This document shows positions 45,355-54,642 of a stretch of 64,000 bases of DNA, in pieces; the first letter of the stretch is position 1; each line of letters begins with the position of its first letter. Position numbers and translations under genes: made by a program. This stretch comes from Bryobacterales bacterium (GTDB lineage: Bacteria; Acidobacteriota; Terriglobia; Bryobacterales; Bryobacteraceae): assembly GCA_003167495.1 (NCBI GenBank), contig PMSX01000384.1:6088-70087 (forward strand), read 5' to 3'. The notes beneath the pieces were generated by a model that saw nothing but the letters and a program-made list of their open reading frames with translations, had not been told where the DNA came from and made no database searches.

Positions 45355-46144
45355 ATGAATAAGCCAGTACCAGAGAACGTCTCGCGCCGATCGGCGATGA
45401 AACACATCGGCGGGGGCGCGTTCGCATCCTCACTCCACGCTGGACGGCAGGTAAAGCTTCTTGCGTTGGCCGGTGATCGTTATCACAACATCGATTACAT
45501 ACGAACGGGGCTGGGAAAACCATCGGAAAGGACCTTGGACTAGCAATCGACTTCACCAGCGAACCAAGCCTTCTCTCTTCCGAGACATCTTTCGCGACGG
45601 CGCGAATTGGCCGAACGGTCACGATGACGATGATCTGCCGCCCATTCAGGGGCGTTTTGTGAGCAAGCCGCCGCTACCGCACTGGCAGGGAAATCGCGTG
45701 CCTTGGATTACCACGGAACAGGGCGTCGCCATCAAAGATTTCGTGCACAAGGGAGGCAGTGGCCGTTTATCAGTCCTTACAATCGGGATTTTCGCGATGT
45801 GCTGGGCGCCATAACGGAAGAGCACCCGCTGATTCGACCCTTCAAGGTAAAGATTGTAAATCGGGAGCACCCGATCACGGCTGGCGTGGACGACTTTGGT
45901 CACAGACGAGCAACACTCCGTGAAGTATGAGAAAGACCCCCAAGGGCATTTTCGTGGAAAGCGCGAACGAAGATGGTCTGACGTGGAAACATTTAGGAGT
46001 TTCGTCGGCAGCGGGCTGGGCGCTTGACTACGGCCGGGGTAGAGTCTGCCATCTCGCTCCCGGTCACCTGCTTACCGCTCTCCGGAATCCAGAGTACGAA
46101 AAAATCCAAGCAACGCGGCAAAGTGGTTGCTGCGTGGCGCATAG
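45355..46144 (+). pseudogene. ThuA-domain protein, multiply frameshifted
   Basis: Fragments in different frames line up in order as a single ThuA-like (trehalose-utilisation/glutamine-amidotransferase-fold) secreted protein. They are a Tat-like start (VSRRSAMKHIGGGAF...VKLLALAGDRYHNIDYIRTGLGK), GKDLGLAIDFTSEPSLLSSE, NRVPWITTEQGVAIKDFVHKGG, YNRDFRDVLGAITEEHP, VKIVNREHPITAGVDDF, then IFVESANEDGLTWKHLG, AGWALDYGRGRVCHLAPGH, and NAAKWLLRGA before a stop at 46144. At least four frame changes are needed, so it cannot make the full protein. Confidence 0.8.
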
Positions 46145-46195
46145 CTCGTTCTCAGCGGATTTGGGCGCTTCCCCTAGCCCTCTTAGGAGCCGGGC

Positions 46196-46323
46196 AGAAG
46201 CTGATTTTCAAGAACAGCCCGGAGGATTTGCGTGTGCTCGTCCTCATCGGCGCTGTTCTCGATTCTCAATCGAAGTTCGCGGCCGCGGAACCTTGCTATC
46301 AAAAAGCCCTCCGCGCAGAATTC
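46196..46323 (+). pseudogene. TPR protein fragment
   Basis: One frame reads KNSPEDLRVLVLIGAVLDSQSKFAAAEPCYQKALRA, a single well-formed tetratricopeptide repeat without the rest of a protein on either side. It directly follows the ThuA pseudogene and ends at the convergent DUF6875-type gene. It looks like the leftover of a larger TPR gene. Confidence 0.5.
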
Positions 46324-47010
46324 TCAGTTGTGCGCTTCCGCTCTGAGTGATGCGGCAGCGCGCTCTACATCGTCGCGACTGGAACGAGGAAGATCGGGAA
46401 CAGCCAAGTAGGCTTCAAGATACTTGAGACGGGTGACGGTATCGTATTCGGGCCGGTTCAGGAACACAAAGTCGGTTGGAACCATATGGCGGATTGCCAG
46501 CATAGGAATCGGACTACGCAAAGGCTTGAACTCGGGATTATGGAGGCCCGGTGACTCATTGCGGGGGTGAAATTCTCCGAGCATGAGTCCTTGTTGTATG
46601 AACTTTGTTTTGAGCTCCTCCTTTGTACGATCGATCAGTTCAGGAGCTTCCTCCAGGGACACGTCTGGAAACAGAATCAAGGTCGCATGAAGAATTCGGT
46701 CACCGTCCTGAGCAGCCCTTGATACAAAGGCCTCCAGATGATATTGGACCGCTTCCATTATCTGCGCACGCTTGTTACTATCTGTGAGCCTGACCACGGC
46801 GACCCGCACGGTATCCTTCACCAGCGCGGGTTTAGCAAACGGGCAAACCGTACCCGTTCTTCCCAGTGCGGGATGCGGCCGTGCGAGATAGTTCCGGACC
46901 CAGGCCGCAGCCTCGCGAAGGACATCGATGTTCTCGGAAAAGTGTGCAATCTCACTGACACTTAACGATCTCTGAAGTACTGATTTTTGGCTATTCAATT
47001 GTTGTGACAC
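46324..47010 (-). CDS. DUF6875-type hypothetical protein
   Basis: Protein of 228 residues with WVRNYLARPHPALGRTGTVCPFAKPAL (about 37-63), an N-terminal pattern I associate with DUF6875, and a later stretch IPMLAIRHMVPTDFVFLNRPEY. There are no membrane segments. The conserved PHPxLGRxGxVCPF motif with its cysteine suggests an enzyme, but no function is established. It lies 230 bases downstream of the NRPS gene on the same strand, and an association with small NRPS loci is plausible. Confidence 0.6.
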   Translation of the reverse strand: MSQQLNSQKSVLQRSLSVSEIAHFSENIDVLREAAAWVRNYLARPHPALGRTGTVCPFAKPALVKDTVRVAVVRLTDSNKRAQIMEAVQYHLEAFVSRAAQDGDRILHATLILFPDVSLEEAPELIDRTKEELKTKFIQQGLMLGEFHPRNESPGLHNPEFKPLRSPIPMLAIRHMVPTDFVFLNRPEYDTVTRLKYLEAYLAVPDLPRSSRDDVERAAASLRAEAHN

Positions 47011-47240
47011 TTAGCTCTCCTGGAGTCGGCCTATGACTGCCGGCCGCGACTCTGCGATCTTGCAATGAAGGTAATAGTGGGGACAGTGTGGTACCGGTCA
47101 TGCTCCGTACAGGCAAAGGCCCGGAACGACCGTCCTTAGATGTTTCTTAGCTTTCAGTTTTAAAGCGGATGCGAACAGTGGGGCGCTGCGTGGACTAGCG
47201 AGTAGTTATGTCCACCGTCGTGAGCGGTCGTCACTCGGGG

Positions 47241-50200
47241 TCAATGTGAGTCGTTCCTGGCAAAGGTGTACTGAAACGCTGCTCTATCCTCTACCAGAGT
47301 GCGCGCCGCTTCTTCGCGATCCAGGCAGTTCTGCAGTTCCTGAGCCAATGTTTGAGCGTATGGCTCCTCCACCATGGTGTGATGGTTGCCCGGGATGATT
47401 CGGATCTCGAATCCTGCCGAGGCCACCGAACTCCATGCTAGACGCCGATCTTCATAGGCCCGGTGTGCTGCGTCACTGCACATCAGTTGCACTATCTTGC
47501 CCGCATAGGATTTGGGCTTATAGGCGAATACGGCCCGCCGGTGCACTTTTGTCACATTGCCGGTGGCTCGCGCGAGAGAACTGTGATCTCGTAAGCCAAT
47601 GAAGCGTCCCAAACGAATCCCGCCATTTGCAGCCCATTGAGCAACGTACTTCAGCCGAGCGATGCCTGGCAGTAGCAACATCTCTCCGATATGCCGATCG
47701 ACATACTGAGCTAAAGGAGATCGCTCATGAAGATGGCTCATTTTCCCCGGGAGATAAGAGTCGATCAAGACGGTCAAGGCCACTGTTTCTCCAGCCGCTC
47801 GCAACTGCTGCGCAATCTCGTAAGCGACCACGCCACCGAGGCAGACGCCGCCCAGGTAGTAAGGGCCGTGCGGCTGTTTTTTGCGAATCTCCTGGAGATA
47901 GGCTGAAGCCATCTCCTCAATCGTCACCAGAGGTTTTTGCTGGCCGTCTAAACCGTGGGGTTGCAAGCCATATATCGGGCGATCTCTTCGCATTAAAGCC
48001 GCGACCTTGTGAAAGCTCACCAAGTTGGCGCCAAGCGAGTGCACACAGAAAAATGGCTTAGCCGTGGTGGTTTCCGTGGGCACCTGCAATTCAACAAGCG
48101 GCGACCAAGCGCTTTCGTACGTACGCTGTCTAAGCCGATTGGCGAGTTTGGCGATCGTGGGAGCTTCGAACAACGTGGCTGTCGGGATGTTTTTCCCCGT
48201 TTGCTTCTCAATTCGCGCGATTAGGCGCGCCGCCAACAACGAATGGCCGCCCAAGTCAAAAAAGTTATCGTCTAGCCCGACGTGATCCACTCGGAGGAGT
48301 TCCTGCCAGAGTCGCGTAAGAGTGGCTTCAAAGTCATCGTTAGCCGCCGGATTGCTGTGGCGAGGTTCGAGACGATGCTCCGATGCCGGTAATTTCTTCC
48401 GGTCGACTTTTCCGTTGGTATTCAGTGGAATTGAATCCAGAACGACAAACGCCGCCGGCAGCATGTGAGCGGGCAATTTATTCTTGGCGTGTTGGCGGAG
48501 CAGCTCTTGAGCCGCTGGCATCGGGCGCCGCAAAGTGATATACGCGAACAATCGTTTATCTCCCGGCTGGTCCTCGCGAACCATCAAGTAAACCTGCTTT
48601 ACCTCGGGGTGAGCGGCAATCGCTTGCCGAACTTCCGCCAGCTCGATTCGATGGCCACGTATCTTGACCTGCTCGTCTGCACGTCCCCGAAACTCAAGCT
48701 CTCCGTTGCCACGCATCCGGGCGAAATCGCCGGTACGGTAGAGCAACCGGTCCGGTTTTCCAGAGAAGGTATCCGGCAGGAACCGCTCTGCGGTCAATTC
48801 GGGGCGGTTCAAATAGCCGCGTGCGACGCCCTCGCCACCAATATAGATTTCGCCCTGGACGCCCATCGGGACCGGCCGCTGTAGATGATCCAGCAGGTAC
48901 ACCTGGGTATTGCTGACAGGACGGCCAATCGGAATGGTAGTCGCGTCTATCGGGATATCCGTAATTTCGTAATGAGTCGTAGTCACGCATCCTTCCGCAG
49001 GCCCATAGCCGTTGACCAGAACACCCGGCCCTACGTGCTTCAAAAGCTCCCGAAGAGGCCCGGGCTCGGCCCCTTCCCCTCCGAAAAGAACCTTTCGGAG
49101 TCCCTTCAGAGTTCCCGGCGCGTCCCGAGCGATTTGATGGACATACGAAGTATTGATTGCCAGAATGCTGATCTTCTCGTTTCGCAGGAAACGGGTGAGC
49201 TCTGTCGGACTCAGCAGAGTTTCACGCCCCAGGCCGACAACAGTCGCGCCGTTCACGAGCGCCAGCCAGATCTCTTGAATTGCTGCGTCAAAAGAAGGAC
49301 TGCTGGCCTGCGCGACGCAGTCCTCTGGCAAGATTTGCACGTAGTTTGTATTGCGGACCGTGCGGACGACCGCGCGATGCGGAATACAGGCTCCTTTGGG
49401 CTGGCCTGTGGATCCAGACGTATAGTTCACAACGGCAATGGATTCAGCAGTGGATCGGTTCCCTACCGGCTCCTCGCCGAATCTGTGAATCGGTGAGTCC
49501 GGCGTATCAACGAACACTGAAGGCGCACTGGCAGGGAAAATAGCACTTACAGAACGCTGGGTCAGAACCAACCGAAGCGCAGCGTCGTTGGCGATAAATC
49601 TCAGCTGCTCCGATGGGTAGTCGATATCGATTGGTACATAGGTGCCGCCTGCTTTGAGAATCCCCAGCATTGCCACAATCATGTCCGCCGAACGATCCAT
49701 AAAGATACCGATTCGGTCTTCCGGGCAGATCCTCTCACTGACCAGGAATTGCGCGACTTGGTTTGACCGCAGATCCAACTGCCGATACGTCAGGCGCTCG
49801 GCCCCGTAAACAACCGCTTCGGCGTCGGGACGCAACGCTACCTGTTCGGCAAATAACTCATGTAGGCTCGCTTGCGGGTAGTCAGAGCTACTTCCGGCAT
49901 ACAATCCAAACACCAGCGCGCGTTCATCCGCGGGCATCATGTCGAGTTCGGCAACGCAGGCTTCAGGGTTGTCTACAATCTGCTCGAGCAAACACATCAG
50001 ATGACGCGAAATGCGTTTGATCGTATCCGGTTCGAACAGGTCTGGCCTGTAGAGCAAAGCGGCTTCGATGACGTCCAAATAGGATTGGATTTTAAGCGTG
50101 ACATCAAATTGTTCGTGCAGTGGTGAGCGAGTTGCCGGCTGCGATACCGTGTGATGGACGCGCTGAACATCCTCCCAGCACTTAATATCCTCCCAGATGA

Positions 50201-50630
50201 ACCCGGCGTGACATAACGTGCCTGCTTGAGCACTCTCTTCGCTATGCTTCTTGCCGGCGGCGATGCTGGCTGCCACGGTATGCAGGAGCTCCCGAATACT
50301 CAGATCCGGCGAACAATTTGTCTGGATAGCGGTAACTCGGCCCTGGGTCGCTGGAAATGAGCCGACGTTCACTTCCGACGTGTTGCCGTATCGGCTTAGC
50401 AGGATAGCATAGGCACCGAGGTACACCGATGACAGCGATAGGTATTCCCGTTCGGCCCAGGAGGTAAGCCGTTGCGTCAGATCTGGAGGTATCGCAAATG
50501 GAAACTCGTCGAGCTTTTGGGATAAATGCCCTGAACTGCGGCGGTGATCGAGAGGTAGATCAAGCATCGGCTGATCTCCGGACATTCCTGTTTCACATGG
50601 ATCTCTGCGAATGCTCATCATATTTTCCAT
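47241..50630 (-). CDS. nonribosomal peptide synthetase: truncated C - A - PCP - TE
   Basis: Single-module NRPS of 1129 residues. About 40-235: C-terminal part of a condensation domain without any HHxxxDG active site. About 255-750: adenylation domain with YTSGSTGQPKG (403-413), the A4 stretch SFDAAIQEIWLALVNG, GYGPAEG (541-547), YRTGD and NGK (A10 Lys ~741). About 765-835: carrier domain with LGGHS, pantetheine Ser797. About 855-1100: type I thioesterase with nucleophile elbow GGVCLGG, so Cys930 replaces the usual Ser; Asp ~957 in LIDSYLP and His in PGNHHTM complete the triad. An approximate eight-residue specificity reading is D-A-Q-A-L-G-G-V-T; I cannot assign a substrate. Confidence 0.93.
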   Translation of the reverse strand: MENMMSIRRDPCETGMSGDQPMLDLPLDHRRSSGHLSQKLDEFPFAIPPDLTQRLTSWAEREYLSLSSVYLGAYAILLSRYGNTSEVNVGSFPATQGRVTAIQTNCSPDLSIRELLHTVAASIAAGKKHSEESAQAGTLCHAGFIWEDIKCWEDVQRVHHTVSQPATRSPLHEQFDVTLKIQSYLDVIEAALLYRPDLFEPDTIKRISRHLMCLLEQIVDNPEACVAELDMMPADERALVFGLYAGSSSDYPQASLHELFAEQVALRPDAEAVVYGAERLTYRQLDLRSNQVAQFLVSERICPEDRIGIFMDRSADMIVAMLGILKAGGTYVPIDIDYPSEQLRFIANDAALRLVLTQRSVSAIFPASAPSVFVDTPDSPIHRFGEEPVGNRSTAESIAVVNYTSGSTGQPKGACIPHRAVVRTVRNTNYVQILPEDCVAQASSPSFDAAIQEIWLALVNGATVVGLGRETLLSPTELTRFLRNEKISILAINTSYVHQIARDAPGTLKGLRKVLFGGEGAEPGPLRELLKHVGPGVLVNGYGPAEGCVTTTHYEITDIPIDATTIPIGRPVSNTQVYLLDHLQRPVPMGVQGEIYIGGEGVARGYLNRPELTAERFLPDTFSGKPDRLLYRTGDFARMRGNGELEFRGRADEQVKIRGHRIELAEVRQAIAAHPEVKQVYLMVREDQPGDKRLFAYITLRRPMPAAQELLRQHAKNKLPAHMLPAAFVVLDSIPLNTNGKVDRKKLPASEHRLEPRHSNPAANDDFEATLTRLWQELLRVDHVGLDDNFFDLGGHSLLAARLIARIEKQTGKNIPTATLFEAPTIAKLANRLRQRTYESAWSPLVELQVPTETTTAKPFFCVHSLGANLVSFHKVAALMRRDRPIYGLQPHGLDGQQKPLVTIEEMASAYLQEIRKKQPHGPYYLGGVCLGGVVAYEIAQQLRAAGETVALTVLIDSYLPGKMSHLHERSPLAQYVDRHIGEMLLLPGIARLKYVAQWAANGGIRLGRFIGLRDHSSLARATGNVTKVHRRAVFAYKPKSYAGKIVQLMCSDAAHRAYEDRRLAWSSVASAGFEIRIIPGNHHTMVEEPYAQTLAQELQNCLDREEAARTLVEDRAAFQYTFARNDSH

Positions 50631-51284
50631 ATAGCCCTACTTATTCCCCTCTGTCCGCTCGGGTAGTCGACCTAAAGCGGAGTTATGGGCGACGGTAACG
50701 TTGTTAACGCAGGCTTCGCCCATGTTTTTCCCATTTACCTTCTTGATTGTTGCGAGATAAGTCGCAATTAACACAAAAGCTCAACATGAACATGAATGAT
50801 GATCCAACTCCCGAAAGATCGCCTTTTCTTGATATGTTCAGTCGGCTATCGACTCGATTTTGTGCTCTGAATCCGACTCTAACAGTGAGTGTTTACCGCG
50901 TCAACGCGGTTTTCAAGGCTTCCGTACCATAACGAGATTGACCTTAGGCAAACTAAGAGCCGGTAAATATGCCCTCGATCTATCAAAGCGGGACTTAGAA
51001 CGTAAGGTGTAGGTCGAAAGCGCGCTTATCCTTCCTCGCGGACGTGACATACAGATGCGGCGTTTTGCGCTTGAATTACTTGTTTTAGACGGCCCGGCCA
51101 CTCAGAGCGGCGAGTCGACACCTTGGATGTTAGGCAACTGGCAATGCCGTTGTTCTTCTTCGCCCGTCATCCGCGCTCTCCGAGGATACGTCGAACGGCG
51201 TAAGGTGGTACGGCTGTGGCTTGCGTACTCGCTCTTTTAGCAACACTATGAATGTAGATCGAAATCGGAGGGAGGAAAATCATC
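50631..51284. other. divergent intergenic region NRPS/cysE with hairpin
   Basis: About 650 bases between the divergent NRPS and cysE genes. A hairpin (50685-50723) is the only clear element. A short plus-strand frame (50747-50932) encodes MNMNDDPTPERSPFLDMFSRL-like sequence without a ribosome-binding site; I do not call it a gene. Confidence 0.45.
50685..50728 (+). promoter_or_regulatory. hairpin followed by T run upstream of the NRPS gene
   Basis: Outer arms ATGGGCGA (50685-50692) and TCGCCCAT (50716-50723) enclose an inner TAAC-GTT-GTTA stem, followed by GTTTTTC on the plus strand. It resembles a terminator or a leader hairpin; no plus-strand gene precedes it, and it lies 55 bases upstream of the NRPS start on the other strand. 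Confidence 0.35.
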
Positions 51285-51992
51285 GTGGACTTTACTACAC
51301 AGCCCGAAGGCGCACATTTCCAAATTCAAAATCAACAAAAGCAAAACCTGAATGCACTGCCTTTCCAACGGACTTATGACGGGATCAAGCGTCTTGTGTC
51401 AACCTACCGAGCGGACCCGGCTGCTAAGAGCAATTTGGAAGTCATTCTTGCCTATCCCGGCTTTCACGCGGTCATCTTCCATCAGCTGTCCAGCCGTTTC
51501 TATGACCGCCGCATGTACGTTACGGCTCGTGTGATCTCGCACATTGCTCGCGTTCTTACTGGGATTGAGATCCATCCGGGAGCCAAGATCGGCAAGCGGT
51601 TATTTATCGATCATGGCTTTGGCGTAGTAATCGGCGAGACCGCCGAAGTCGGCGATGATGTGATGCTGTATCAGGGTGTGACGCTCGGCAGTACGACCAA
51701 GGAGCGCGGCAAACGGCATCCTACCGTTGGTGATCGAGTGGTAGTGGGTGCGGGCGCCACTGTACTCGGCGACATCAGCCTCGGCAACGACTCACGCGTA
51801 GGGGCGGGTGCGGTGGTCGTGCATTCAGTTCCGGCAGGAGCGACGGCGGTGGGCATACCGGGCAAGGTTGTGAAGACGCGGGGTGATCGGATGCCAGGTC
51901 TGGAGTTCGAACGCATTGCCGCTTGTCCGGAACCGAAGCCAATGGATATTCCCGAAGCGCCGATTCTTGCGCAAGAAAGCTGGTGCATCTGA
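51285..51992 (+). CDS. cysE: serine O-acetyltransferase
   Basis: CysE-type acetyltransferase of 235 residues, GTG start with the strong ribosome-binding run GGAGGGAGG (51267-51275). N-terminal alpha region (about 30-85), then the left-handed beta-helix of hexapeptide repeats: GIEIHPGAKIGKRLFIDHGFGVVIGETAEVGDDVML, catalytic His in IDHGFG, and VGIPGKVV at the end of the helix. It forms O-acetylserine for cysteine synthesis. Placed between an NRPS and a stand-alone adenylation gene, it may supply O-acetylserine or cysteine for the peptide product; that link is inference. Confidence 0.93.
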   Translation: MDFTTQPEGAHFQIQNQQKQNLNALPFQRTYDGIKRLVSTYRADPAAKSNLEVILAYPGFHAVIFHQLSSRFYDRRMYVTARVISHIARVLTGIEIHPGAKIGKRLFIDHGFGVVIGETAEVGDDVMLYQGVTLGSTTKERGKRHPTVGDRVVVGAGATVLGDISLGNDSRVGAGAVVVHSVPAGATAVGIPGKVVKTRGDRMPGLEFERIAACPEPKPMDIPEAPILAQESWCI

Positions 51993-52114
51993 TGTGCAGT
52001 GACTCGTCCCGCGGCCCATTTGAAGACCGTTAATTAATCCGCCCTGAGAACTTGATGAGAGATGCCTCTTAAGTGCAAACTACGCTGGAACACTACGAAA
52101 GATAGGTGATAAAT

Positions 52115-53854
52115 ATGCAAGGTCAAGAAGATGTCGCTTTTTGCGGGAAGAACTCCGTTCAGGACATTTATGAACAGAGGACAACGCTGCACCCGGATGC
52201 TCCGGCTGTTTACGGGGCAGATGGCGACTGCTGGTCTTATTCGCGCCTCAATGCGTTTGCGAACAAAATTGCCCATCGCCTGCTGAGGCAGGGTGTCACT
52301 CCGGAAGAACGAGTTGGGGTTTGCATGCAACGATCGCCGGAAACCGTTGGCGTATTGCTAGGTATTTTGAAAGCCCGTGCCGCTTACGTTCCCCTGGATC
52401 TAAATCTGCCGCACGAGCGTCTGCGGTACATTGCCGCCGACGCTATGGTTCGGCAAATCTTCGTCGACACTGCGGGGCATAATACTTTGCGCGACGCCGG
52501 CGTCAGAACCGTCGAACTCCTTTCTGCGACGGCAAACGAGGGTTTCCCAGATCACTCTCCGAAACTTCCCTCGTCCATACACGATCTCGCCAACATTCTA
52601 TATACATCAGGTTCAACCGGCAAGCCCAAAGGAGCAATGCTCGAGCACGCCGGTGTACTGCGGCTGGTTGTCGATGCGACGTGGCTTACATTCTCTGCCA
52701 GCGATGTCTTTCTTCAGATCTCGGCGCTTTCCTTTGACCTCTCAACATTTGAGGTCTGGGGTCCCCTGCTGAATGGAGGGTCTCTGGTTACTGCTCCTCA
52801 ATCTCCTTCGCTTGGTGAAATCGCCGGGCTGCTAGAGCGATTCAAAGTCACCACGCTATGGCTGACGGCGGGTCTGTTTAATGTAATCATGGAGGAGCGG
52901 CCTGAGGCTATTAAAAAACTTAAGTATCTGCTCACTGGGGGCGACATTGCCTCTCCTCGGCACGCTGGTATAGCGCTGATGCATTTAGAGACTGGCACGC
53001 TCATCAATTGCTATGGTCCTACCGAGAATGCCACGTTTAGCACATGTCATCGAGTGAAGCGCTCCGATACCGGGCAGCCCTCGATTCCAATAGGGCTGCC
53101 TGTCGATAAATCGCCGGTTTATTTGCTGGATGAATCCATGAAGCCCATTCACGATCTCCGTGTTGGTGAGATATTCGTAGGCGGCGAGGGGCTCACTCGC
53201 GGTTACTGGAATCGCCCGGAGTTAACTGCGGAGAAGTTCTTTCAGCTTGAGATCCGGCCACAGGTCTTTGAACGCCTCTATCGCACCGGAGATCTAGGTA
53301 GATTTAACGCCGCAGGACTTCTCGAGTTCGTAGGGCGAACTGATTTCCAGGTAAAGATTCGGGGGTATCGTATTGAACCGGAGGAGATTGAGCTCGCGCT
53401 CTCCTCGATGCCGGGCCTTGCTGCCGCCGCGGTGATTGCGACAGGAACAAGTCCAGAGACTAAACAACTCTGCTGCTATTACGTTCGGGATATGACCAGG
53501 AACATCACGGCCGAGGGGATTAAATCATTTCTTTCGGGCCAGTTTCCGGACTATATGGTCCCGGCGGTGATTCGCGAACTCGCATCGTTGCCTCGGAACA
53601 CGAACGATAAGGTGGATCGAAAGGCTCTTGAGAAGTTGGTTGCAATTCCACGAATGGTGGCTCCTCCCGACACGCAGCTAAGGCCAACTAAAGAGATTTC
53701 TTCCCAGATGTCTGCGCCTGGGTCGACCCGAAGAATGATGGGGCTGGATGAGTCCGGCAATTCAGGCGAGAATCCGCCGCTGAATGCTGGTCTCTTTGCG
53801 ATCGTCCAGAACGCGATCCGTAAAGCAGCTTCCACTTTCCGCCAGACTAATTGA
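52115..53854 (+). CDS. stand-alone amino acid adenylation enzyme (NRPS A domain)
   Basis: Free-standing adenylation domain, 579 residues from ATG 52115 (AGGTGA lies 5 bases upstream; a GTG at 52106 is in the same frame). Core motifs: YTSGSTGKPKG (163-173), SFDLSTFEVWGPLLNGG, NCYGPTENATF, YRTGDL, GRTDFQVKIRGYRIE and NDKVDRKAL (A10 Lys). No carrier domain follows; the last ~70 residues are unrelated and polar. By-eye specificity residues read D-L-F-W-L-G-C-T-F, close to the well-known valine-type code D-A-F-W-I-G-G-T-F, so an aliphatic amino acid is a reasonable guess. It must load a carrier protein in trans. Confidence 0.92.
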   Translation: MQGQEDVAFCGKNSVQDIYEQRTTLHPDAPAVYGADGDCWSYSRLNAFANKIAHRLLRQGVTPEERVGVCMQRSPETVGVLLGILKARAAYVPLDLNLPHERLRYIAADAMVRQIFVDTAGHNTLRDAGVRTVELLSATANEGFPDHSPKLPSSIHDLANILYTSGSTGKPKGAMLEHAGVLRLVVDATWLTFSASDVFLQISALSFDLSTFEVWGPLLNGGSLVTAPQSPSLGEIAGLLERFKVTTLWLTAGLFNVIMEERPEAIKKLKYLLTGGDIASPRHAGIALMHLETGTLINCYGPTENATFSTCHRVKRSDTGQPSIPIGLPVDKSPVYLLDESMKPIHDLRVGEIFVGGEGLTRGYWNRPELTAEKFFQLEIRPQVFERLYRTGDLGRFNAAGLLEFVGRTDFQVKIRGYRIEPEEIELALSSMPGLAAAAVIATGTSPETKQLCCYYVRDMTRNITAEGIKSFLSGQFPDYMVPAVIRELASLPRNTNDKVDRKALEKLVAIPRMVAPPDTQLRPTKEISSQMSAPGSTRRMMGLDESGNSGENPPLNAGLFAIVQNAIRKAASTFRQTN

Positions 53855-53901
53855 GTCAGTTGGTGACCCTCCAAGGGTACCCTCAAAAAACTGGAACAAT
53901 A

Positions 53902-54642
53902 TCAGACAAACCGGCGCCTGATGCGCTTCTCCACTTCTCCAGCCGCTGAATAGAGCGCAACCGATAGAGCCATCGCTGCAAAGCTCGCGCCCCACGCGCG
54001 CTCGGTTTGGAACGCTTGACTGGTGAGTGCGAACATGTTGCCTAAGCCGCCGGTCTGCATCAGATATTCGGACACCATCGTGACTAACACGCTGTATGCG
54101 GCACCCACTCGCAGCGCCACCGCCATGCTCGGTAACGCCGCCGGCAGTGCCAGATGGAGCAGGCGCTTTCGTCGCTTAGCAGCCAGCACCGAGAAGAATT
54201 CGCTGGTCATCGGAGGTAGATTTCTCAACCCCTGGGTCGCAAAGACGAAGCTGGGGAAGAAGGTCATGATCACGACGGTCACAAACTCAGTTCCGCTTTG
54301 ATAACCGAATATCCGTGCCAACAGCGGAATCAAACAGACCACCGGCGTCGAACTCAGCAGCAGAGCCACCGGACTGATGACGCCCGATAGTATTTCCCAT
54401 CTCCAGACGGCGATGGCAAGCAGAAGCCCTGCCAGCAAGCCCACAGATAATCCGCCCAGAGCGAAACCAAGCGTCCACAGCGCAGGTTCGGCATAGCTCA
54501 TTGGCGTCATCACCATGTCTCGCAACACGGCCAACGGAGATACAATCACGATGCTGTTATAGTTTGTCAGCATCACCCAGATCTGCCAACCGAAGAAAAT
54601 CACCAACAGCCCCCAAGACTGCGACAGAGCACGCTTGATCAT
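53902..54642 (-). CDS. ABC transporter permease, NitT/TauT/SsuC type (second permease)
   Basis: Binding-protein-dependent permease of 246 residues with about six helices. The ATG at 54642 overlaps the previous permease stop (TGATG); the frame's upstream extension to 54804 lies within that gene and is not protein-like. The EAA loop region reads LAAKRRKRLLHLALPAALPSMAVALR. Together with the previous permease it forms a heterodimer. Confidence 0.9.
   Translation of the reverse strand: MIKRALSQSWGLLVIFFGWQIWVMLTNYNSIVIVSPLAVLRDMVMTPMSYAEPALWTLGFALGGLSVGLLAGLLLAIAVWRWEILSGVISPVALLLSSTPVVCLIPLLARIFGYQSGTEFVTVVIMTFFPSFVFATQGLRNLPPMTSEFFSVLAAKRRKRLLHLALPAALPSMAVALRVGAAYSVLVTMVSEYLMQTGGLGNMFALTSQAFQTERAWGASFAAMALSVALYSAAGEVEKRIRRRFV

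Noticed and set aside
50747-50932. Possible small peptide gene between NRPS and cysE
   Set aside because: No ribosome-binding site and no precursor-peptide features; the locus has no RiPP-modifying enzymes.
51055-51240. Short plus-strand frame of 61 codons ahead of cysE
   Set aside because: No start signal and no recognised motif; ordinary random open frame.
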